Origin: Paenibacillaceae bacterium UBA6304
Lineage (GTDB): Bacteria > Bacillota > Bacilli > Paenibacillales > Paenibacillaceae
Direction of reading: 5' to 3'
Assembly (NCBI GenBank): GCA_002439285.1
Contig: DJTQ01000137.1
Coordinates: 1 to 5,590, forward strand
Length of the DNA stretch: 5,590 nucleotides
Position 1 is the stretch's first letter, and each line of letters starts with the position of its first letter. Of the stretch, positions 5,158 through 5,590 are shown piece by piece. The translations under genes were made by a program, and so were the position numbers. The notes below the pieces were generated by a model that saw nothing but the letters and a program-made list of their open reading frames with translations, was not told where the DNA came from and did no database searches.

Positions 5158-5590
5158 ATGAGAAACAAGCCGGTCAAAAAGTGGAGCAGGCGAAGAAGAG
5201 AGGTAAGGCCGTTATCTACGAAACTCTCCCGACAGCGAAAGTCCGTTTACCGTGACCGGGGACGTTCGGGCGGAAGGCGGTCCGCCCGGTTATACCGGGA
5301 GAAAATCGGTTCTTCGAATCTGCATAGAAAAAGGCTTGATCTCAACCCGGATTCAGAATCGGGGAAATCCTCATTAGTAAAACGCACCGCAGAGGGGGAA
5401 GAGCAGGAGCGTTCCGCGAGTCTGCTGGAGTCTTCGCTCCGGGATGCTTACGAAGCCGGGTACCGTGAAGGATACTTCGAGGGCGGGGAAGGAATCGTGA
5501 CTCGTTTACTCCCGCCGAACATGATTTTGCCCGGCGTGACGGTCGAAGGCTTAATTGCTTCAGGCATCCAGCAGCTCTTTCCGGAAGCGA
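5158..5590 (+). CDS. Arg-rich protein with YxxG repeats, N-terminal part; probable GT-D-fold glycosyltransferase (partial)
   Basis: The frame is open from ATG 5158 to the window end (144 complete codons) with GGGAGG 7 nt upstream. Residues 1-59 are a basic tail: 17 Arg and 7 Lys against 3 acidic residues, including RRRR at 11-14. Residues 60-95 are polar and more acidic. Residues 96-112 carry a four-residue periodic segment, Y98-E-A-G, Y102-R-E-G, Y106-F-E-G, ending in GEG. Then comes a conserved-looking stretch, IVTRLLPPNMILPGVTVEGL (113-132), followed by a helix that is cut off. I recall this order (basic tail, YxxG repeat, LLP...ILP block) from Paenibacillus-type proteins whose later part is a GT-D-fold glycosyltransferase domain. 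That domain is not in this window, so the enzymatic call is inference. As the next gene after the nucleotidyltransferase, it is probably in the same operon. The gene is secure; its function is tentative. Confidence 0.72.
   Translation, partial: MRNKPVKKWSRRRREVRPLSTKLSRQRKSVYRDRGRSGGRRSARLYREKIGSSNLHRKRLDLNPDSESGKSSLVKRTAEGEEQERSASLLESSLRDAYEAGYREGYFEGGEGIVTRLLPPNMILPGVTVEGLIASGIQQLFPEA

Noticed and set aside
1..5590. CRISPR array, tRNA/rRNA genes, insertion sequence or transposase
   Set aside because: I saw no regularly spaced repeats, tRNA-like cloverleaf, transposase reading frame or flanking inverted repeats. The plus-strand genes form an ordered biosynthetic cluster.

Overview
The window looks like part of a spore-surface glycosylation locus from an endospore-forming Firmicute, most likely Paenibacillaceae. 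The clues are strong AGGAGG-type ribosome sites before every gene, frequent GTG starts, moderately high G+C, a CotSA-like family 4 glycosyltransferase, Arg-rich glycosyltransferases of a type I recall from Paenibacillus-like genomes, and a good match to a mother-cell SigK promoter. The taxonomic call rests on recalled family resemblance, not on a search.

Layout. At the left edge (1-44, minus strand) lie the first 14 codons of a divergently transcribed gene with an excellent Shine-Dalgarno. Positions 45-320 are a divergent intergenic region with no convincing gene. A family 4 glycosyltransferase (321-1466) follows and ends in a 13-bp perfect hairpin that overlaps its stop codon and probably terminates or insulates it. 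A candidate SigK promoter (1558-1584) then starts a compact plus-strand operon: two tandem paralogous GT2 proteins (1630-2448 and 2458-3630), a third and different GT2 (3630-4400), a short RmlA/SpsI-type sugar-1-phosphate nucleotidyltransferase (4397-5140), and the 5' part of another Arg-rich protein (5158 to the window end). That last protein is probably a GT-D-fold glycosyltransferase whose catalytic domain lies beyond the window. Gaps inside the operon run from 17 nt to a 4-nt overlap, so co-transcription and coupled translation are likely.

How the parts may work together (inference). The nucleotidyltransferase would make an NDP-hexose (dTDP-glucose type), which later enzymes outside the window could convert, for example, to dTDP-rhamnose. 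The GT2, GT4 and possible GT-D enzymes would then assemble a glycan on a spore coat, crust or exosporium acceptor late in sporulation.

The most unusual feature is that three of the five operon products carry strongly basic, Arg-rich N-terminal tails of about 23, 50 and 59 residues. In two of them the tail is followed by small Gly/Tyr-Ala-Gly repeat segments before the enzymatic or presumed enzymatic part. The tails look independently diverged, yet they share composition and position. This suggests a common targeting or anchoring role that, as far as I know, has not been characterised.
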